Assembly (NCBI RefSeq): GCF_024734405.1
Contig: NZ_CP059556.1
Location: forward strand, 1,054,001 to 1,118,000
Reading direction: 5' to 3'
DNA from: Saccharopolyspora gregorii
GTDB lineage: Bacteria; Actinomycetota; Actinomycetes; Mycobacteriales; Pseudonocardiaceae
Length of the DNA: 64,000 nucleotides
Within the stretch, counting starts at the first letter, position 1. Each line of letters starts with the position of its first letter. Under the pieces are notes generated by a model that saw nothing but the letters and a program-made list of their open reading frames with translations, searched no databases and was not told where the DNA came from. Below are positions 25,658 to 34,732 of this stretch, in pieces. Position numbers and translations under genes: made by a program.

Positions 25658-26440
25658 TCAGCGGCGGCCGCCGATCTGCTCGTTCACCTCCGCCGCCGCC
25701 CGCCCGACCGCCGCGGCGAGCTCCGGCCACGTCGCCCCGCAACCCGAGCGGCCCGCCGGTTCGCACACGTGCCGGAACGTCACGCTGATCGCCGCCGACG
25801 GCCACCGGTCCGGCCCGAACACCGGGCACGCCACCGAAGCGAACCCGCCGGTCACGTGCCCGTCCTCCACCGCCCAACCCAGGCGGCGCTCCGCGTCCAG
25901 CGCGCGGCGCAACTCCGGCAACGTCCGCGGCCCCCGCTCGGTGCGGCTCGGGAACCCCGCCGGGAACGACGCCCGCACCTGCGCGGCGGGCAGGTGCGCC
26001 AACATCGCCCGCCCCGACGCCGTCAAGTGCGCGGGCAACCGCACCCCCACGTCGGTGACCAGCGTCTGCGCCCGCGACGGGCGCTGCTGCAGCAGGTACA
26101 GCAGCTCACCACCGTGCAGCACCCCCAGGTGCGCGGTGCACCCCACCTCGTCCACCAGCCTGCGCAGCACCGGGCTCGCCAACCGCTCCAGCGGATCGGC
26201 GCGCAAGTACGCCGAACCCAGCTCGAACGCCGCCACTCCCAGCGCGAACCGGCGCTCCTCCGGCAACCGCACCACGAAACCGGCCGCCACCAGCTCCGCC
26301 AGCAAGTGGTACGTCGTCGACCGCGGCAACCCCAGCTCCCGCGCCAGCGCCCCCGCCGACACCGGCGCCGCCCGGCCCGCCATCGCCGTCAAGATCGCCA
26401 GCCCGCGCCGCAGCGCGGGCACCTCGCTGCTGGCTCCCAC
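25658..26440 (-). CDS. IclR-family transcriptional regulator (probable hut regulator)
   Basis: A 260-residue IclR-type regulator. The N-terminal winged helix reads ALRRGLAILTAMA, VSAGALARELGLPRSTTYHLLAELVAAGFV. The C-terminal effector domain includes VGCTAHLGVLHGGELLYL, the HLTASGRAMLAHLP motif typical of IclR ligand domains, and ASVACPVFG. The GTG start (VGASSEVPALRR) has a GGAGGTCC site just upstream. It is divergent from hutH, so it probably controls the histidine-degradation operon in response to a pathway metabolite such as urocanate. That role is inferred from position only. Confidence 0.87.
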   Translation of the reverse strand: MGASSEVPALRRGLAILTAMAGRAAPVSAGALARELGLPRSTTYHLLAELVAAGFVVRLPEERRFALGVAAFELGSAYLRADPLERLASPVLRRLVDEVGCTAHLGVLHGGELLYLLQQRPSRAQTLVTDVGVRLPAHLTASGRAMLAHLPAAQVRASFPAGFPSRTERGPRTLPELRRALDAERRLGWAVEDGHVTGGFASVACPVFGPDRWPSAAISVTFRHVCEPAGRSGCGATWPELAAAVGRAAAEVNEQIGGRR

Positions 26441-26535
26441 CGGACCTCCCCGCGACGTCTGGAATCCCAGACGGAACCACCCTAACCGGGCTTCTGCGCC
26501 GCGCCACACCCGTGTGACATGGAGGAATGCGACAC

Positions 26536-28062
26536 GTGCACAAGTTGGTGGCCGGCGAGCTGACCCGGCAGCAGGTCGTCGACATCGCCCGCGGCGGCAC
26601 CGCCGTCGAGCTCGACCCTGACACCGAACGCGCCGTCGAAGCCACCCGCAGGCACATCGACGCGCTCGCCGCCGCCGAGGAACCCACCTACGGCGTCTCC
26701 ACCGGGTTCGGCGCGCTCGCCGTCCGGCACATCCCCGCCGAACGGCGCACCGCCCTGCAGCAGTCCTTCGTCCGCTCGCACGCCGCCGGCGCCGGGCCCG
26801 CCGTCGAAGCCGAAGTGGTGCGATCCCTGATGTTGCTGCGGCTGCGCACCATCAGCACCGGGCACACCGGCGCCCGGCTCAGCACCGCCCGCGCCCTCGC
26901 CGCCGCGCTCAACGCGGGCATCGTGCCCGTCGTGCACGAACACGGCTCCCTCGGCTGCTCCGGAGACCTCGCGCCGCTCGCCGCCGTCGCGCTCGCCCTC
27001 ACCGGCGAAGGCCACGTGCTCGCGCCGGACGGGACCACCCGCCCCGCCGCCGACGCGCTCGCCGACGCCGGCATCGAACCCGTGGTGCTCGCCGAGAAGG
27101 AAGGCCTGTCGCTGACCAACGGCACCGACGGCATGCTCGGCATGCTGGTGCTCGCGCTGCACGACCTCGCCGAACTGCTGGAGATCGCCGACCTCACCGC
27201 CGCGATGAGCGTCGAAGCGCTGCTGGGCACCGACCGGGTCTTCGCCACCGACCTGCACGCGCTGCGCCCGCACCCCGGGCAGGCCCGCTCCGCCGACCGC
27301 ATCCACCGGCTGCTCGCCGGATCCGAGATCGTCGCCAGCCACCGCGGCCCCGGCTGCACCCGCGTGCAGGACGCCTACTCGCTGCGCTGCGCACCCCAGG
27401 TGCACGGCTCGGCCGCCGATGCCGTCGCGTTCGCCGAGACCGTCGCCGACCGCGAACTCGCCGCCGCCATCGACAACCCCGTCGTCCTCGACGACGGCCG
27501 CGTCGAATCCAACGGCAACTTCCACGGCGCCCCGCTCGCGCACGCCCTCGACTACCTGGCGATCCCGCTCGCCGACGTGGCGAGCATGGCCGAACGCCGC
27601 ACCGACCGGATGCTCGACGTGGCCCGCTCGCACGGGCTGCCCGCCTTCCTCGCCGACGACCCCGGCGTCGACTCCGGGCACATGATCGCGCACTACACGC
27701 AGGCCGGAGTCGTCGCCGAGCTCAAACGGCTCGCCGCGCCCGCCTCCGTCGACTCCATCCCCACCAGCGCCATGCAGGAGGACCACGTGTCGATGGGCTG
27801 GGCGGCGGCCCGCAAGCTGCGCCGCGCCCTCGACGGGCTGCGCACCGTGCTCGCCGTCGAACTGCTCACCGCCGCCCGCGCCCTCGACCTGCGCGCGCCG
27901 CTCGCGCCCGCGCCCGGCACCGCCGCCGCCCGGGACCTGCTGCGCACCCGCGTGCCGGGGCCCGGACCCGACGCGCACCTGGCCCCGCAGATCGCCGAGA
28001 CCGAAGCGCTGCTGCGCTCCGGTGCCGTCAACACCACCGTGCAGGACCACCTGGGAGGCTGA
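26536..28062 (+). CDS. hutH: Histidine ammonia-lyase
   Basis: Deaminates histidine to urocanate, the first step of the Hut pathway. The catalytic tyrosine is in [11 protein letters not shown], and the electrophilic MIO cofactor would form from the tripeptide Cys-Ser-Gly in [20 protein letters not shown]; most histidases have Ala-Ser-Gly. [10 protein letters not shown] and the C-terminal [16 protein letters not shown] are family motifs. The GTG at 26536 is preferred because GGAGGA ends immediately before an in-frame ATG at 26527, too close for that ATG to be used efficiently. Length is 508 residues. First gene of the hut operon; hutU follows after 2 bp. Confidence 0.94.
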   Translation: MHKLVAGELTRQQVVDIARGGTAVELDPDTERAVEATRRHIDALAAAEEPTYGVSTGFGALAVRHIPAERRTALQQSFVRSHAAGAGPAVEAEVVRSLMLLRLRTISTGHTGARLSTARALAAALNAGIVPVVHEHGSLGCSGDLAPLAAVALALTGEGHVLAPDGTTRPAADALADAGIEPVVLAEKEGLSLTNGTDGMLGMLVLALHDLAELLEIADLTAAMSVEALLGTDRVFATDLHALRPHPGQARSADRIHRLLAGSEIVASHRGPGCTRVQDAYSLRCAPQVHGSAADAVAFAETVADRELAAAIDNPVVLDDGRVESNGNFHGAPLAHALDYLAIPLADVASMAERRTDRMLDVARSHGLPAFLADDPGVDSGHMIAHYTQAGVVAELKRLAAPASVDSIPTSAMQEDHVSMGWAAARKLRRALDGLRTVLAVELLTAARALDLRAPLAPAPGTAAARDLLRTRVPGPGPDAHLAPQIAETEALLRSGAVNTTVQDHLGG

Positions 28063-28064
28063 GC

Positions 28065-29729
28065 ATGAGCACCGGACCCCGGCCCGTGCGCGCGGCGCGC
28101 GGCACCACCCGCACCGCCCGCTCCTGGAGCACCGAAGCACCGCTGCGGATGCTGCAGAACAACCTCGACCCGGACGTCGCCGAACGCCCCGACGACCTCG
28201 TCGTCTACGGCGGAACCGGCCGCGCCGCCCGGAACTGGGCCAGCTACGACGCCATCGTCGCCGAACTCCGCGCCCTCGCCGAGGACGAGACGCTGCTGGT
28301 GCAGTCCGGCAAACCCGTCGGCGTGCTGCGCACCCACGAATGGGCGCCGCGGGTGCTGCTGGCGAACTCGAACCTCGTCGGGGACTGGGCGAACTGGCCC
28401 GAATACCGCAGGCTCGACGCGCTCGGGCTCATGATGTACGGGCAGATGACCGCCGGATCGTGGATCTACATCGGCACCCAGGGCATCCTGCAAGGCACCT
28501 ACGAGACGTTCGGCGCCGTCGCCGCCAAGCGCTTCGGCGGCAGCCTCGCCGGAACGCTCACCGTCACCGCCGGACTCGGCGGCATGGGCGGCGCGCAACC
28601 CCTCGCCGTCACCATGAACGGCGGCGCCGCGCTCGTCGTCGAATGCGACCCCGAACGCGCCCGCCGCCGCGTGCAGCACCGCTACCTCGACGTGCTCGCC
28701 GACGACCTCGACGACGCCGTCGAGCAGGCCGTCGCCGCTCGCGACCAGCGCCGCGCCGTGTCCATCGGCGTCATCGGCAACGCCGCCGAAGTGCTGCCGG
28801 AACTGCTGCGGCGCGGCGTGCCCGCCGACATCGTCACCGACCAGACCTCCGCGCACGACCCGCTGTCCTACCTGCCGCGCGGCGTCGACCTCGACGACTG
28901 GGCGGACTACGCGGCGCAGAAGCCCGACGAGTTCACTACCCGCGCCCGCGACTCCATCGCCGAGCACGTCGAAGCGATGGTCGGCTTCCTCGACGCGGGC
29001 GCCGAAGTCTTCGACTACGGCAACTCGCTGCGCGGCGAAGCCGCCGAAGCCGGCTACGCGCGCGCCTTCGACTACCCCGGCTTCGTGCCCGCCTACCTGC
29101 GGCCGCTGTTCTGCGAGGGCAAAGGCCCGTTCCGCTGGGCCGCGCTGTCCGGCGACCCCGCCGACATCGCCGCCACCGACCGCGCGATCCTCGACGAGTT
29201 CGGCGAGGACGAGCACCTGGCCCGCTGGATCCGGCTCGCCGGGGAGAAGGTCGCGTTCCAAGGGCTGCCCGCCCGGATCTGCTGGCTCGGCTACGGCGAA
29301 CGGCACCGCGCCGGGCTGCGGTTCAACGAACTCGTCGCCTCCGGCGAGGTGTCCGCGCCGCTCGTGCTCGGCCGCGACCACCTCGACAGCGGATCCGTCG
29401 CCTCCCCCTACCGGGAGACCGAGGGGATGGCCGACGGATCCGATGCCGTCGCCGACTGGCCGCTGCTCAACGCGCTGGTCAACACCTCTTCCGGCGCCAC
29501 CTGGGTGTCGGTGCACCAGGGTGGCGGCGTCGGCATGGGCCGCTCGCTGCACGCCGGGCAGGTCACCGTCGCCGACGGCACCGAGCTCGCCGCCCGCAAG
29601 CTCGAACGCGTCCTGACCAACGACCCCGGCACCGGGGTGCTGCGGCACGCCGACGCCGGCTACGACCGCGCCCGCGACGTGGCCGCCGAACGCGGGCTGC
29701 GGCTGCCGATCGCGGGGGAGGGGCGATGA
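28065..29729 (+). CDS. hutU: Urocanate hydratase
   Basis: NAD-dependent urocanase of 554 residues, producing 4-imidazolone-5-propionate. Signatures are [18 protein letters not shown] near the N-terminus, [20 protein letters not shown], the NAD-binding [20 protein letters not shown], the [13 protein letters not shown] segment, and the late [18 protein letters not shown]. All are in family order and the length is normal. It sits between hutH and the M20 amidohydrolase gene, and its stop overlaps the latter's start (ATGA). Confidence 0.96.
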   Translation: MSTGPRPVRAARGTTRTARSWSTEAPLRMLQNNLDPDVAERPDDLVVYGGTGRAARNWASYDAIVAELRALAEDETLLVQSGKPVGVLRTHEWAPRVLLANSNLVGDWANWPEYRRLDALGLMMYGQMTAGSWIYIGTQGILQGTYETFGAVAAKRFGGSLAGTLTVTAGLGGMGGAQPLAVTMNGGAALVVECDPERARRRVQHRYLDVLADDLDDAVEQAVAARDQRRAVSIGVIGNAAEVLPELLRRGVPADIVTDQTSAHDPLSYLPRGVDLDDWADYAAQKPDEFTTRARDSIAEHVEAMVGFLDAGAEVFDYGNSLRGEAAEAGYARAFDYPGFVPAYLRPLFCEGKGPFRWAALSGDPADIAATDRAILDEFGEDEHLARWIRLAGEKVAFQGLPARICWLGYGERHRAGLRFNELVASGEVSAPLVLGRDHLDSGSVASPYRETEGMADGSDAVADWPLLNALVNTSSGATWVSVHQGGGVGMGRSLHAGQVTVADGTELAARKLERVLTNDPGTGVLRHADAGYDRARDVAAERGLRLPIAGEGR

Positions 29730-30925
29730 GCACGTCCCGGCTGCTCGCCGAACTCGACGACGTCGGCCGCGACCGGCGCCGCGGCGGCTACTCCCGGCAC
29801 GTCTTCGACCGCGGGGAACGCGAACTCCGCGAGTGGTTCACCGAACAGGCCGGGCGTCGCGGCCTGCAGGTCGAGACCGACCGCAACGCGAACCTGTGGG
29901 CGTGGTGGGGAGAACCGGGCGACGACGCCGTCGTCACCGGCAGCCACCTCGACTCGGTGCCCGGCGGCGGGGCCTTCGACGGGCCGCTCGGCGTGGTGTC
30001 CGCGCTCGCCGCCGTGGAGTCGTTGCGCGACAGCGGGTTCCGGCCGCGGCGACCGCTCGCCGTCGTCGCGTTCGCCGAAGAGGAAGGCGGCCGGTTCGGG
30101 GTGCCGTGCCTCGGTTCCCGGCTGCTCAGCGGCGGCATCAGCCGCGACGCCGCCTGTGCGCTGCGCGACCCCGACGGCACCACCTTCGCCGAAGTGATGC
30201 GCGCCGCCGGGCACGACCCGGAACGCGCCGGGCGCGACGACGCGGCGCTGCGGCGCATCGGACGCCTGGTGGAACTGCACGTCGAACAGGGCAAGGGTCT
30301 CATCGACCTGCACCGGCCCGTCGCCGTCGCCGACAGCATCCTCGCGCACGGGCGCTGGCGGTTCCGGTTCCGCGGCGAAGGCAACCACGCCGGGGCCACC
30401 CCGATCGGCGACCGCCGCGACCCCATGATCCCCGCCGCCCGCACCGTGCTGGCCGCCCGCCGCGAAGCCGCCGCCCGCGAGCAGGCCCGCGCCACCGTCG
30501 GCCGCGTCGAAGCCACCCCCGGCGGCACCAACGTCATCGCCTCCGCGGTGGACCTGTGGCTGGACGCCCGAGCCCCGCTGCACCCCGCCGCCCGCGCCCT
30601 CGTCGACGAGATCGCCCGGCACGCCCACGAGCACGCCCACGACGAAGGCTGCACCGTCGAGATCACCGAAGAGTCCTACGGCGACACCGTGCACTTCGAC
30701 CCCGGGCTCCGCGACGAACTCCGCGCCCAGCTCGACGACGCTCCCGTGCTGCCCACCGGAGCCGGGCACGACGCCGGAGTCCTCGCCGCCCACGCGCCCA
30801 CCGCCATGCTGTTCGTCCGCAACCCCACCGGCGTCAGCCACGCGCCCGAGGAACACGCCGAACCCGACGACTGCGCCGCGGGCACCAGTGCGCTCGCCGA
30901 CGTCCTCCGGAGGTGGACCGCATGA
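29726..30925 (+). CDS. M20-family amidohydrolase (allantoate/N-carbamoyl type) in the hut operon
   Basis: A 399-residue binuclear metallo-amidohydrolase similar to allantoate amidohydrolases and N-carbamoyl-amino-acid amidases. Metal ligands are seen in [33 protein letters not shown] and [22 protein letters not shown] belongs to the dimerisation domain. No HutG is present, and this gene occupies its place between hutU and hutF with coupled starts on both sides. The likely role is the last step, N-formyl-L-glutamate to glutamate plus formate. That is inference from position; allantoate hydrolysis cannot be excluded. Confidence 0.85.
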   Translation: MSTSRLLAELDDVGRDRRRGGYSRHVFDRGERELREWFTEQAGRRGLQVETDRNANLWAWWGEPGDDAVVTGSHLDSVPGGGAFDGPLGVVSALAAVESLRDSGFRPRRPLAVVAFAEEEGGRFGVPCLGSRLLSGGISRDAACALRDPDGTTFAEVMRAAGHDPERAGRDDAALRRIGRLVELHVEQGKGLIDLHRPVAVADSILAHGRWRFRFRGEGNHAGATPIGDRRDPMIPAARTVLAARREAAAREQARATVGRVEATPGGTNVIASAVDLWLDARAPLHPAARALVDEIARHAHEHAHDEGCTVEITEESYGDTVHFDPGLRDELRAQLDDAPVLPTGAGHDAGVLAAHAPTAMLFVRNPTGVSHAPEEHAEPDDCAAGTSALADVLRRWTA

Positions 30926-32232
30926 CCTACTGGTGCGAACACGCCTGGCTCGACGACGGGCCGCAGGCCGGCGTGCTCGTCGACGTCGACGGCACCACCA
31001 TCACCGCCGTCACCCGCACCGACGACCCGCCCGCCGGAGCCACCCGGCTGCCCGGGCTCGTCATCCCCGGCCTCGCCAACGCCCACTCGCACGCCTTCCA
31101 CCGCGGGCTCCGCGGGCGCGCCACCGGACGCGGCACCTTCTGGACCTGGCGCGAGCAGATGTACGCGCTCGCCGGACGGCTCGACCCCGACAGCTACCTG
31201 CGGCTCGCCACCGCCACCTACACCGAGATGGCGCTCGCCGGGATCACCTGCGTCGGCGAATTCCACTACCTGCACCACCCGCCCGGCGGCGGCCGCTACG
31301 ACGACCCCAACGCGATGAGCGCCGCGCTCGCCCAAGCCGCCCACGACGCGGGCATCCGGCTCACCCTCCTCGACACCTGCTACCTCACCGGCGGTTTCGG
31401 CACCCCCGCCGAAGGCGTGCAGCTGCGGTTCAGCGACGGCGACGCCACCGCCTGGGCCGACCGCGTCGACCGGTTCCGCGTCGACTGCGGCCGGGTGCGC
31501 CTCGGCGCCGCCGTGCACTCCGTGCGCGCCGTCCCCGCCGGGCAGATCCCGCACCTCGTCGGCTGGGCGCAGCGCGGCGGCACCCCGCTGCACGTGCACC
31601 TGTCCGAACAACGCGCCGAGAACGACGCCTGCCGCGCCGCCCACGGCCGCACCCCGACCGAACTCCTCCACGAGCACGGCGCCCTCGGCCCCCGCACCAC
31701 CGCCGTGCACGCCACCCACCTCACCGAGCACGACCTGCGACTGCTCGGCGACACCGGCACCGGCAGCTGCCTGTGCCCCAGCACCGAAGCCGACCTCGGC
31801 GACGGCATCGGACCCGCCCGCGCGCTGCACGACGCGGGCAGTCCGCTGTCCCTCGGCAGCGACGGGCACTCCACCATCGACCTGCTCGCCGAAGCCCACG
31901 CCGTCGAAGCAGGACAACGGCTGCGCGCCGAAACCCGCGGGCACTTCGACACCCCGCGGCTGCTCGACATGGCCACCACGAACGGGCACCGCGCCCTCGG
32001 CTGGCTCGACGCCGGACGCATCGCACCCGGGCAGCGCGCCGACCTCGTCGCGCTCGACCTCGACGGGCCCCGCCTCGCCGGAATCCCCCTGGGCGGCGTG
32101 CCCACCGCCGCCCGCGCCGACGACGTCCGGGACGTCATCGCCCACGGCCGCGCCATCGTCCGCGACCGCGCCCACGAACACGTGCCCGACCCGGCCCGGC
32201 GCCTCCGGCGGGTGCTCGCCGAACTCAGCTGA
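30922..32232 (+). CDS. hutF: Formimidoylglutamate deiminase
   Basis: Amidohydrolase-superfamily enzyme of 436 residues converting N-formimino-L-glutamate to N-formyl-L-glutamate and ammonia. Metal-binding His pair in [14 protein letters not shown], other conserved stretches [45 protein letters not shown], and the Asp in [10 protein letters not shown]. HutF marks the five-step route rather than the direct HutG formiminoglutamase route. The ATG overlaps the preceding stop. HutI follows after 22 bp. Confidence 0.93.
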   Translation: MTYWCEHAWLDDGPQAGVLVDVDGTTITAVTRTDDPPAGATRLPGLVIPGLANAHSHAFHRGLRGRATGRGTFWTWREQMYALAGRLDPDSYLRLATATYTEMALAGITCVGEFHYLHHPPGGGRYDDPNAMSAALAQAAHDAGIRLTLLDTCYLTGGFGTPAEGVQLRFSDGDATAWADRVDRFRVDCGRVRLGAAVHSVRAVPAGQIPHLVGWAQRGGTPLHVHLSEQRAENDACRAAHGRTPTELLHEHGALGPRTTAVHATHLTEHDLRLLGDTGTGSCLCPSTEADLGDGIGPARALHDAGSPLSLGSDGHSTIDLLAEAHAVEAGQRLRAETRGHFDTPRLLDMATTNGHRALGWLDAGRIAPGQRADLVALDLDGPRLAGIPLGGVPTAARADDVRDVIAHGRAIVRDRAHEHVPDPARRLRRVLAELS

Positions 32233-32254
32233 CCACCGACGCGGACGGAACACC

Positions 32255-33415
32255 ATGACCAGCACCGCCATCACCGGCATCGGCGAACTCACCACCAACG
32301 ACGACGAGCTCGGCACCCCCGGCGACGCCGCGCTCGTCCTCGACGGCGACCGCATCGCCTGGGTCGGACCAGCCCACCGCGCACCCGCCGCCGACACCTC
32401 CGTCGACGTCGGCGGCCGCGCCGTGCTGCCCGGCTGGGTCGACAGCCACACCCACCTGCTGTTCGCCGGCGACCGCACCGCCGAGTTCACCGCCCGCACG
32501 AACGGCGAGCCCTACGCCGCGGGCGGCATCGCCGTCACCGTCGACGCCACCCGCGCCGCCACCGACGACGAACTCCGCGCCACGCTGCGCCGCCACCTCG
32601 CCGAAGCCGCGTGGAACGGCACCACCTGCGTCGAGACCAAGACCGGGTACGGGCTCACCGTCGCCGACGAACTCCGCGCCGCCCGCATCGCCGCCGCCGA
32701 AGCCGACGACGTCACGTTCCTCGGCGCGCACCTCGTGCCGCCCGGCGAAGACCCCGACCGCTACCTCGACCTCGTCCGCGGCGACATGCTCGACGCCGTC
32801 GCACCCCACGTGCGCTGGTGCGACGCGTTCTGCGAACGGGGCGCCTTCGACGCCGAGCAGACCCGGCGGGTGTTGCGCGCCGCCGCCGACCGCGGACTCG
32901 GGCTGCGCGTGCACGGCAACCAGCTCGGACCCGGACCCGGCGTGCGGCTCGCCGTCGAACTCGGCGCCGCCAGCGTCGACCACTGCACCCACCTCGAAGC
33001 CGAGGACATCGCCGCGCTCGCCGGATCGGGCACCGTCGCCACCCTGCTGCCCGCCTGCGACCTCTCCACCCGGCAGCCGCTGCCGCCCGCGCGGGAACTC
33101 CTCGACGCCGGGGCGACCGTCGCGCTCGCCTCCAACTGCAACCCCGGTTCCTCCTACACCACGTCCATGGCGTTCTGCGTCACCACGGCCGTGCTCCAGA
33201 TGCGGATGACCGTGCCCGAAGCGATCCGCGCCGCCACCCTCGGCGGGGCGCGGGCGCTGCGGCGCGACACCGGCGACGGGGCCGTCGGCGTGCTCCGGCC
33301 CGGTGCGCGCGCCGACCTGCACGTCCTCGACGCGCCCAGCGCCTCCTGGCTGGCGTACCGGCCCGGGGTGCCGCTCACGCACGCGGTGTGGCGAGCGGGG
33401 GAGCGGGTGCGGTGA
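32255..33415 (+). CDS. hutI: Imidazolonepropionase
   Basis: Amidohydrolase-superfamily enzyme of 386 residues opening the imidazolone ring to N-formimino-L-glutamate. Metal-binding histidines lie in [12 protein letters not shown], the substrate loop in [12 protein letters not shown], and further ligands in [14 protein letters not shown] and [23 protein letters not shown] is typical of HutI. It is the last gene of the hut operon. Its stop codon is already part of the first unit of a 29-bp-period repeat array, so the array begins with no spacer. Confidence 0.94.
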   Translation: MTSTAITGIGELTTNDDELGTPGDAALVLDGDRIAWVGPAHRAPAADTSVDVGGRAVLPGWVDSHTHLLFAGDRTAEFTARTNGEPYAAGGIAVTVDATRAATDDELRATLRRHLAEAAWNGTTCVETKTGYGLTVADELRAARIAAAEADDVTFLGAHLVPPGEDPDRYLDLVRGDMLDAVAPHVRWCDAFCERGAFDAEQTRRVLRAAADRGLGLRVHGNQLGPGPGVRLAVELGAASVDHCTHLEAEDIAALAGSGTVATLLPACDLSTRQPLPPARELLDAGATVALASNCNPGSSYTTSMAFCVTTAVLQMRMTVPEAIRAATLGGARALRRDTGDGAVGVLRPGARADLHVLDAPSASWLAYRPGVPLTHAVWRAGERVR

Positions 33416-33581
33416 GGAAGGGAACCTTCCTGTCACGAGGGCGAGGAAGGGAACCTTTCGATCACGGGCGCGGTGAAGGGAACCTTCCGGTCACGACGGG
33501 CGGAAGGGGGACGTCGCTGCCACGGATGCGGTGCGGGGAACCTTCCTGCCATCCGTGGGATGACGGGAACTTTCCGGTCAT
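33414..33581 (+). repeat. Array of six 23-bp repeat units, 29-bp period
   Basis: Units start at 33414, 33443, 33472, 33501, 33530 and 33559, exactly 29 bp apart: 23 bases of repeat and 6 of variable spacer. The consensus is a GAGGAAGGGAACCTTCC-type palindromic half followed by a GTCAC tail. The fourth unit is degenerate. The array begins inside the hutI stop codon and ends about 20 bp before the DUF6104 stop. No protein is encoded here, since a 29-bp period breaks every frame. Confidence 0.85.
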
Positions 33582-33600
33582 CCCGGAGCAGGGGAGCTGC

Positions 33601-33777
33601 TCAGTCGTCGTCCGCGTCGTCGCGGGCGAGGAAGGTCGCGAGGCGCTCGGTCGCGTCCTCGAACGCCGGGTTCAGGTCCACGAAGACCCGCATCCGGTCC
33701 GCGAGCCACGCCAAGGTCACCTCGTCGTCGCCACGGCGCTCCTCGAGCTCCTCGATGCCCCGGTCGGTGAAGTACAC
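33601..33777 (-). CDS. DUF6104 family small protein
   Basis: A 58-residue acidic protein, VYFTDRGIEELEERRG at the start and LATFLARDDADDD at the end. It matches the conserved actinobacterial DUF6104 family as I recall it. The GTG at 33777 is chosen because GGAGGAGGAG lies about five bases upstream and the family begins at YFTDRG. Function unknown; cytosolic, with no signal or membrane segment. In streptomycetes a similar gene lies near the 2-oxoglutarate dehydrogenase gene. Here a toxin-antitoxin cassette separates it from kgd. Confidence 0.78.
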   Translation of the reverse strand: MYFTDRGIEELEERRGDDEVTLAWLADRMRVFVDLNPAFEDATERLATFLARDDADDD

Positions 33778-33826
33778 CGTCTCCTCCTCCACGTGCGAAC
33801 CGGCGGCAGCGCACCGCCGGAGCTGA

Positions 33827-33874
33827 CAGCAAGGGAACCTTACTGTCACACGTGGCAGGAAGGTTCCCTTCATC
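33827..33874. repeat. Inverted pair of 23-bp repeat units
   Basis: A plus-oriented unit (33827-33849) and a minus-oriented unit (33852-33874) meet tail to tail as GTCAC-ac-GTGGC with a 2-bp centre. Part of this pair is included in the 80-bp direct repeat that flanks the toxin-antitoxin genes. Confidence 0.75.
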
Positions 33875-33932
33875 GCACCCCTCCGGGCGCGCAAAAAGGG
33901 CCGCCGGTTCCCGGAGGAACCGACGGCCCGCG
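33853..33932. repeat. Direct repeat A flanking the toxin-antitoxin genes
   Basis: Eighty bases that recur at 34637-34718 (82 bp there) with no mismatch apart from a short A/G/C difference in the A-rich linker. It comprises one repeat unit, a GC-rich linker and a complete terminator hairpin. The two copies bracket the toxin and antitoxin genes. Confidence 0.85.
33898..33929 (-). terminator. Terminator after the antitoxin gene
   Basis: GGGCCGCCGGTTCC and GGAACCGACGGCCC pair with one mismatch around a CGGA loop, 14 bp past the antitoxin stop on the minus strand. The identical hairpin follows kgd. Confidence 0.8.
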
Positions 33933-33942
33933 GCAGGCCCGG

Positions 33943-34296
33943 TCAGCCCGCTTGGGTGGCGGGCCGGACGATCCGTTCGGCTTGTTCGAGCAGGCTCCGC
34001 AGCTTCCGCGCTTCGAACGCGCTGATCCCGGTGACCTGAGCGGTCGTGCGGTTCGCCGCAGCGACGCAGACGGTCCGGATCCACTCGGACTGGCTGAGGC
34101 CCGCGGTCGCCGCGGCTTCGCGGATCGCCGCTGCCTCCTCGCGGCTCATCCGGAACGAGGTCGACACGTTGAGCGGCTGGGCCACCTCGACCGCGATCTC
34201 TTCGGCGTCGTCGAAGTCCGCTTCGAGCTCCTCGCGGTGCAGCTGGTGCCATTCGGCCTCGTCGGAAGCTGCACCATCGTGCGGGTCCCGGGTCAT
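33943..34296 (-). CDS. Ribbon-helix-helix antitoxin (BrnA-like)
   Basis: A 117-residue predicted antitoxin. The middle part, NVSTSFRMSREEAAAIREAAATAGLSQSEWIR cut here by description, has the pattern of a CopG/MetJ ribbon-helix-helix DNA-binding domain around residues 45-80. The acidic N-terminus (EAEWHQLHREELEADFDDAEE) could be the toxin-neutralising part, though in many BrnA proteins that segment lies elsewhere. The ATG at 34296 overlaps the toxin stop and has a GGGAGG site; a GTG-type longer start is not needed. Toxin-first order is typical of brnTA. Confidence 0.72.
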   Translation of the reverse strand: MTRDPHDGAASDEAEWHQLHREELEADFDDAEEIAVEVAQPLNVSTSFRMSREEAAAIREAAATAGLSQSEWIRTVCVAAANRTTAQVTGISAFEARKLRSLLEQAERIVRPATQAG

Positions 34297-34538
34297 GTCG
34301 CCTCCCAAGCCGTGATCGGACGAACGGTCGAGGACGGTTCGTCGTAGGCGATGGCCACCAAGATCGGGCGGCCGCCGCGCGTGCGGCCGAGCAGGAGGTG
34401 CGACGCGGCCCTGGCTCGCTTGTTCCGAGCCACCTTCGTCGGGTTGGAGATCGCCTGGTCGATCTCGTCCGCCGAGACGCCGTGGCGGGTGGCGTGCTCC
34501 AGATTCGCGTCATCCCACTCGATCGACTCGATCCGCAT
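34293..34538 (-). CDS. BrnT-like toxin
   Basis: An 81-residue basic protein resembling the BrnT/RelE-fold ribonuclease toxins: IEWDDANLEHATRHGVSADEIDQAI at the N-terminus, a central HLLLGRTRGGRPILVAIAY, and the terminal VRPITAWEAT resembling the usual R-I-I-S-A-R-x-A ending. BrnT toxins cleave RNA. Its gene overlaps the antitoxin gene by four bases and is preceded by AT-rich palindromes likely bound by the antitoxin. The pair is flanked by long direct repeats, a sign of insertion. The identification is by pattern, so a related DUF4258-type toxin is possible. Confidence 0.7.
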   Translation of the reverse strand: MRIESIEWDDANLEHATRHGVSADEIDQAISNPTKVARNKRARAASHLLLGRTRGGRPILVAIAYDEPSSTVRPITAWEAT

Positions 34539-34548
34539 GGCCGATCAA

Positions 34549-34580
34549 TGTATTACACAGGTTAGTTCGCGTATTACGCG
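34549..34580. promoter_or_regulatory. Toxin-antitoxin operator/promoter
   Basis: Two TATTAC boxes lie 21 bp apart (34551 and 34572), two helical turns. The second is the centre of the perfect palindrome CGCGTATTACGCG (34568-34580), the first of the imperfect TGTATTACACA (34549-34559). On the minus strand the boxes read GTAATA and could overlap the -10 region. The site is notably AT-rich and begins 10 bp upstream of the toxin start, fitting autoregulation by the ribbon-helix-helix protein. Confidence 0.55.
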
Positions 34581-34610
34581 GCGGCAAGGTGGGGAACGTC
34601 GCCCTCGGCC

Positions 34611-34658
34611 GATGAAGGGAACCTTCCGGTCACCACTGGCAGGAAGGTTCCCTTCATC
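34611..34658. repeat. Inverted pair of 23-bp repeat units downstream of kgd
   Basis: Plus unit 34611-34633 and minus unit 34636-34658 face each other tail to tail with a 2-bp centre, as in the pair at 33827-33874. The minus unit is the beginning of direct repeat B. Confidence 0.8.
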
Positions 34659-34718
34659 GCACCCCTCCGGGCGCGCAAAGAACGGGCCGCCGGTTCCCGG
34701 AGGAACCGACGGCCCGCG
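34637..34718. repeat. Direct repeat B flanking the toxin-antitoxin genes
   Basis: The second copy of the 80-bp sequence at 33853-33932. It differs only in the linker between GCGCGCAAA and GGGCCGCC. It contains the terminator used by kgd. Confidence 0.85.
34684..34715 (-). terminator. Terminator after kgd
   Basis: Fourteen-base arms GGGCCGCCGGTTCC and GGAACCGACGGCCC with one mismatch and a CGGA loop, 18 bp past the kgd stop. Identical to the hairpin at 33898-33929. Confidence 0.82.
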
Positions 34719-34732
34719 ATCGTGCGCAAGGA

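Noticed and set aside
33414-33581. CRISPR array (regular ~29-bp repetition)
   Set aside because: The spacing is repeat 23 plus spacer 6, far too short for CRISPR spacers of about 30 bp. The repeats occur in both orientations at many loci and no cas gene is present.
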